This document shows, one piece after another, positions 62,866-64,000 of a stretch of 64,000 nucleotides of DNA (the first letter of the stretch is position 1; each line of letters opens with the position of its first letter). Source of the stretch: Tyzzerella sp. An114 (GTDB lineage Bacteria; Bacillota; Clostridia; Lachnospirales; Anaerotignaceae); NCBI RefSeq assembly GCF_002161055.1, contig NZ_NFLT01000002.1:1-64000 (forward strand). Direction: 5' to 3'. The notes under the pieces were generated by a model that made no database searches, was not told where the DNA came from, and was given only the letters and a program-made list of their open reading frames with translations. A program made the position numbers and the translations under genes.

Positions 62866-63278
62866 GTTTCAGTCTTTTTTGTTGTATAAGTTTCTTTTTC
62901 TTCTGCCACTTTAAGAATACTTGTTGATGAGGCAGCGTTTTCGTCTATACTATCCCTTACAGAAAGATATTTCATATATCTGAGGAGTTCCTCTTTGTTG
63001 TCTTCGTCAAGTTTTGAAAAGAGATTTTTAAACTCCATAAAGCTTTCTGATGATTCTTCTTGAAGATAAGGATTTCTTATATCATTTACACATAAAAGAT
63101 AGTCAACTGAAACATCAAAAAATTTAGCTATTTTTTTAATATCAGAAATGGACGGTTCGTTTCTTCCACTTTCGTAGTTTGATATTGCTGTATAGCCATA
63201 ATTTAGTATTTCACCAAGCTTTTTCTGTGTATGATGTTTTTCTTTTCTTAAAAATCTGAGCCTGTCTTTGAACTCCAT
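62850..63278 (-). CDS. XRE family transcriptional regulator
   Basis: A 142-aa protein. The HTH_3 domain (1-68) reads FKDRLRFLRKEKHHTQKKLG, then AISNYESGRNEPSISDIKKI and KFFDVSVDYLLCV. A helical middle (75-115) and a polar Lys/Thr/Glu tail complete it. ATG 63278 lies 7 nt from AGGAGGG. It is closely similar to the XRE protein at 22486-22806. It is divergent from rrf2 across a 296-bp gap containing repeated TGTATTC motifs (63319, 63364, 63446), possible operators. Confidence 0.88.
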   Translation of the reverse strand: MEFKDRLRFLRKEKHHTQKKLGEILNYGYTAISNYESGRNEPSISDIKKIAKFFDVSVDYLLCVNDIRNPYLQEESSESFMEFKNLFSKLDEDNKEELLRYMKYLSVRDSIDENAASSTSILKVAEEKETYTTKKTETKTEY

Positions 63279-63494
63279 AACAACCCTCCTCATTAAAAGT
63301 ATATCAAGTTTTTGTTATTGTATTCGTTGTCATACATGTATTATAGATATTATATTTTTATTCTGTATTCAAAAAAAGTAGCTATCACAAAACGGGAAAA
63401 TATTATTTTTTAATACACAAAATGTGAAAAATAAATATGGTATATTGTATTCAAAATATCCGACAAAAATACTAGGATTTTTTTATGAAATCTA

Positions 63495-63523
63495 TTGACA
63501 ACAAATTCTCAAAATGGTATCTT
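63495..63523 (+). promoter_or_regulatory. Promoter of the Rrf2 regulator gene
   Basis: TTGACA (63495-63500) and TATCTT (63518-63523) with a 17-nt spacer and an extended -10 TG (63515-63516). Confidence 0.75.
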
Positions 63524-63531
63524 ATTATATG

Positions 63532-63560
63532 TAAATTCCTAGTAAACAACTCGGAATTTA
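63532..63560. promoter_or_regulatory. Inverted repeat between rrf2 promoter and gene
   Basis: TAAATTCC (63532-63539) and GGAATTTA (63553-63560) are perfect 8-bp arms with a 13-bp spacer. The site begins at about the expected transcription start, suiting an autoregulatory operator or a leader hairpin. Confidence 0.6.
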
Positions 63561-63574
63561 AGTGAGGTGATATT

Positions 63575-64000
63575 ATGAAAATTTCCACTAAAGGAAAATA
63601 TGGGCTAAAAGCTATGATTGATATAGCTGTTTTTGGAAAAGATAATTGTATAAGTATAAAAAGTATTGCTGAAAGACAGCATATATCAGAAAGCTATCTT
63701 GAACAGCTTATACCTCCACTGAAAAAAGCCGGTCTTGTTAAGAGCGTTAGAGGTGCAGGAGGCGGTTATAGAATTGCTATGGACCCTAAAGATATAAAAG
63801 TCGGAAGCATACTAAGAGCCCTTGAGGATTCATTTTCTCAAGATTGCTGTAATGAAAAAACAGCTGCCTGTCCTGAAACTTGCACTTGTTGTGTGTCAAA
63901 GAGTGTATGGGAAAAAATGCAGGCTAGTCTTAATGAGGCAGCGGATTCAATAAATCTTGCTGAACTGGCAACAGAATACAAAGAGATTAATAATATAGAA
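63575..64000 (+). CDS. Rrf2 family regulator with cysteine cluster (3' end missing)
   Basis: No stop codon occurs before the window end; 142 codons are visible. The N-terminal winged helix has STKGKYGLKAMIDIA, ISESYLEQLIPPLKKAGL and VRGAGGGYRIA, the Rrf2 pattern shared by IscR and CymR. A cluster of six cysteines (C91, C92, C99, C103, C105, C106) sits where IscR ligates its [2Fe-2S] cluster, so metal or redox sensing is likely. ATG 63575 follows GAGGTGA by 5 nt. It has its own promoter and a candidate operator in the leader. Such genes often precede iscS/nifU-type genes, which would lie beyond the window. Confidence 0.88.
   Translation, partial: MKISTKGKYGLKAMIDIAVFGKDNCISIKSIAERQHISESYLEQLIPPLKKAGLVKSVRGAGGGYRIAMDPKDIKVGSILRALEDSFSQDCCNEKTAACPETCTCCVSKSVWEKMQASLNEAADSINLAELATEYKEINNIE

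Overview
The window looks like a chromosomal segment from a low-GC, endospore-forming Gram-positive anaerobe, probably class Clostridia (Lachnospirales-like). The evidence is the complete spoIIIAA-AH operon, the nusB-xseAB-ispA-dxs-tlyA-nadK-argR-recN housekeeping run typical of Firmicutes, strong AGGAGG-type ribosome binding sites with several TTG/GTG starts, and very AT-rich DNA with A/T-ending codons. No phage, insertion sequence, CRISPR array or rRNA gene was seen. Species cannot be fixed by eye.

Layout. 1-629: 3' part of a collagen-like Gly-X-Y surface protein gene. 695-4912 (minus): flavodoxin-like protein, then an overlapping trio of family 4 glycosyltransferase, aminotransferase and hisC. 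5092-6942: UvrD/PcrA-type helicase. 7117-17703: a seven-gene membrane operon (GATase-like membrane protein, ABC ATPase and permease, coiled-coil protein, small membrane protein, BatA-type VWA protein, double-VWA protein). 17854-22096: VanW protein, AIR-synthase/HypE-like protein, Lrp regulator with aminotransferase. 22141-25828: two divergent small HTH regulators, ilvD with its GntR regulator, and a PerR-like Fur protein. 26017-29942: trmL, an M23 peptidase, and a small basic protein paired with a beta-propeller-like membrane protein. 29961-36291: tsaE-tsaB-rimI, a LonB/LonC-type protease and a large amidase. 36414-36521: a 35-codon gene for a secreted peptide. 36663-37788: rdgB and a YfcE-like phosphodiesterase. 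37935-38552: duplicated tRNA-Gly/tRNA-Arg pairs and a tRNA-Leu. 38675-41711: SLH protein, isochorismatase-like hydrolase and a stalk-domain protein.

41871-45982 (minus): aromatic amino-acid operon (DAHP synthase, prephenate dehydrogenase, EPSP synthase) ending in an SGNH hydrolase. 46133-46681: LytTR regulator divergent from spoIIIAA-AH (46828-51765), which builds the mother-cell side of the SpoIIIA-SpoIIQ channel. 51909-53764: NSS-family sodium symporter and an Asp23-family protein. 53830-62824: NusB, exonuclease VII, isoprenoid precursor synthesis (IspA, Dxs), TlyA, NAD kinase, ArgR, RecN. 62850-64000: an XRE regulator divergent from a cysteine-rich Rrf2 regulator cut by the window end.

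Least explained points: the VWA/ABC operon that has no MoxR or DUF58 gene, the secreted 35-residue peptide, the small basic protein/propeller pair behind palindrome-rich divergent promoters, and several palindromes placed on or beside good promoters (ilvD, perR-like, Asp23, rrf2).
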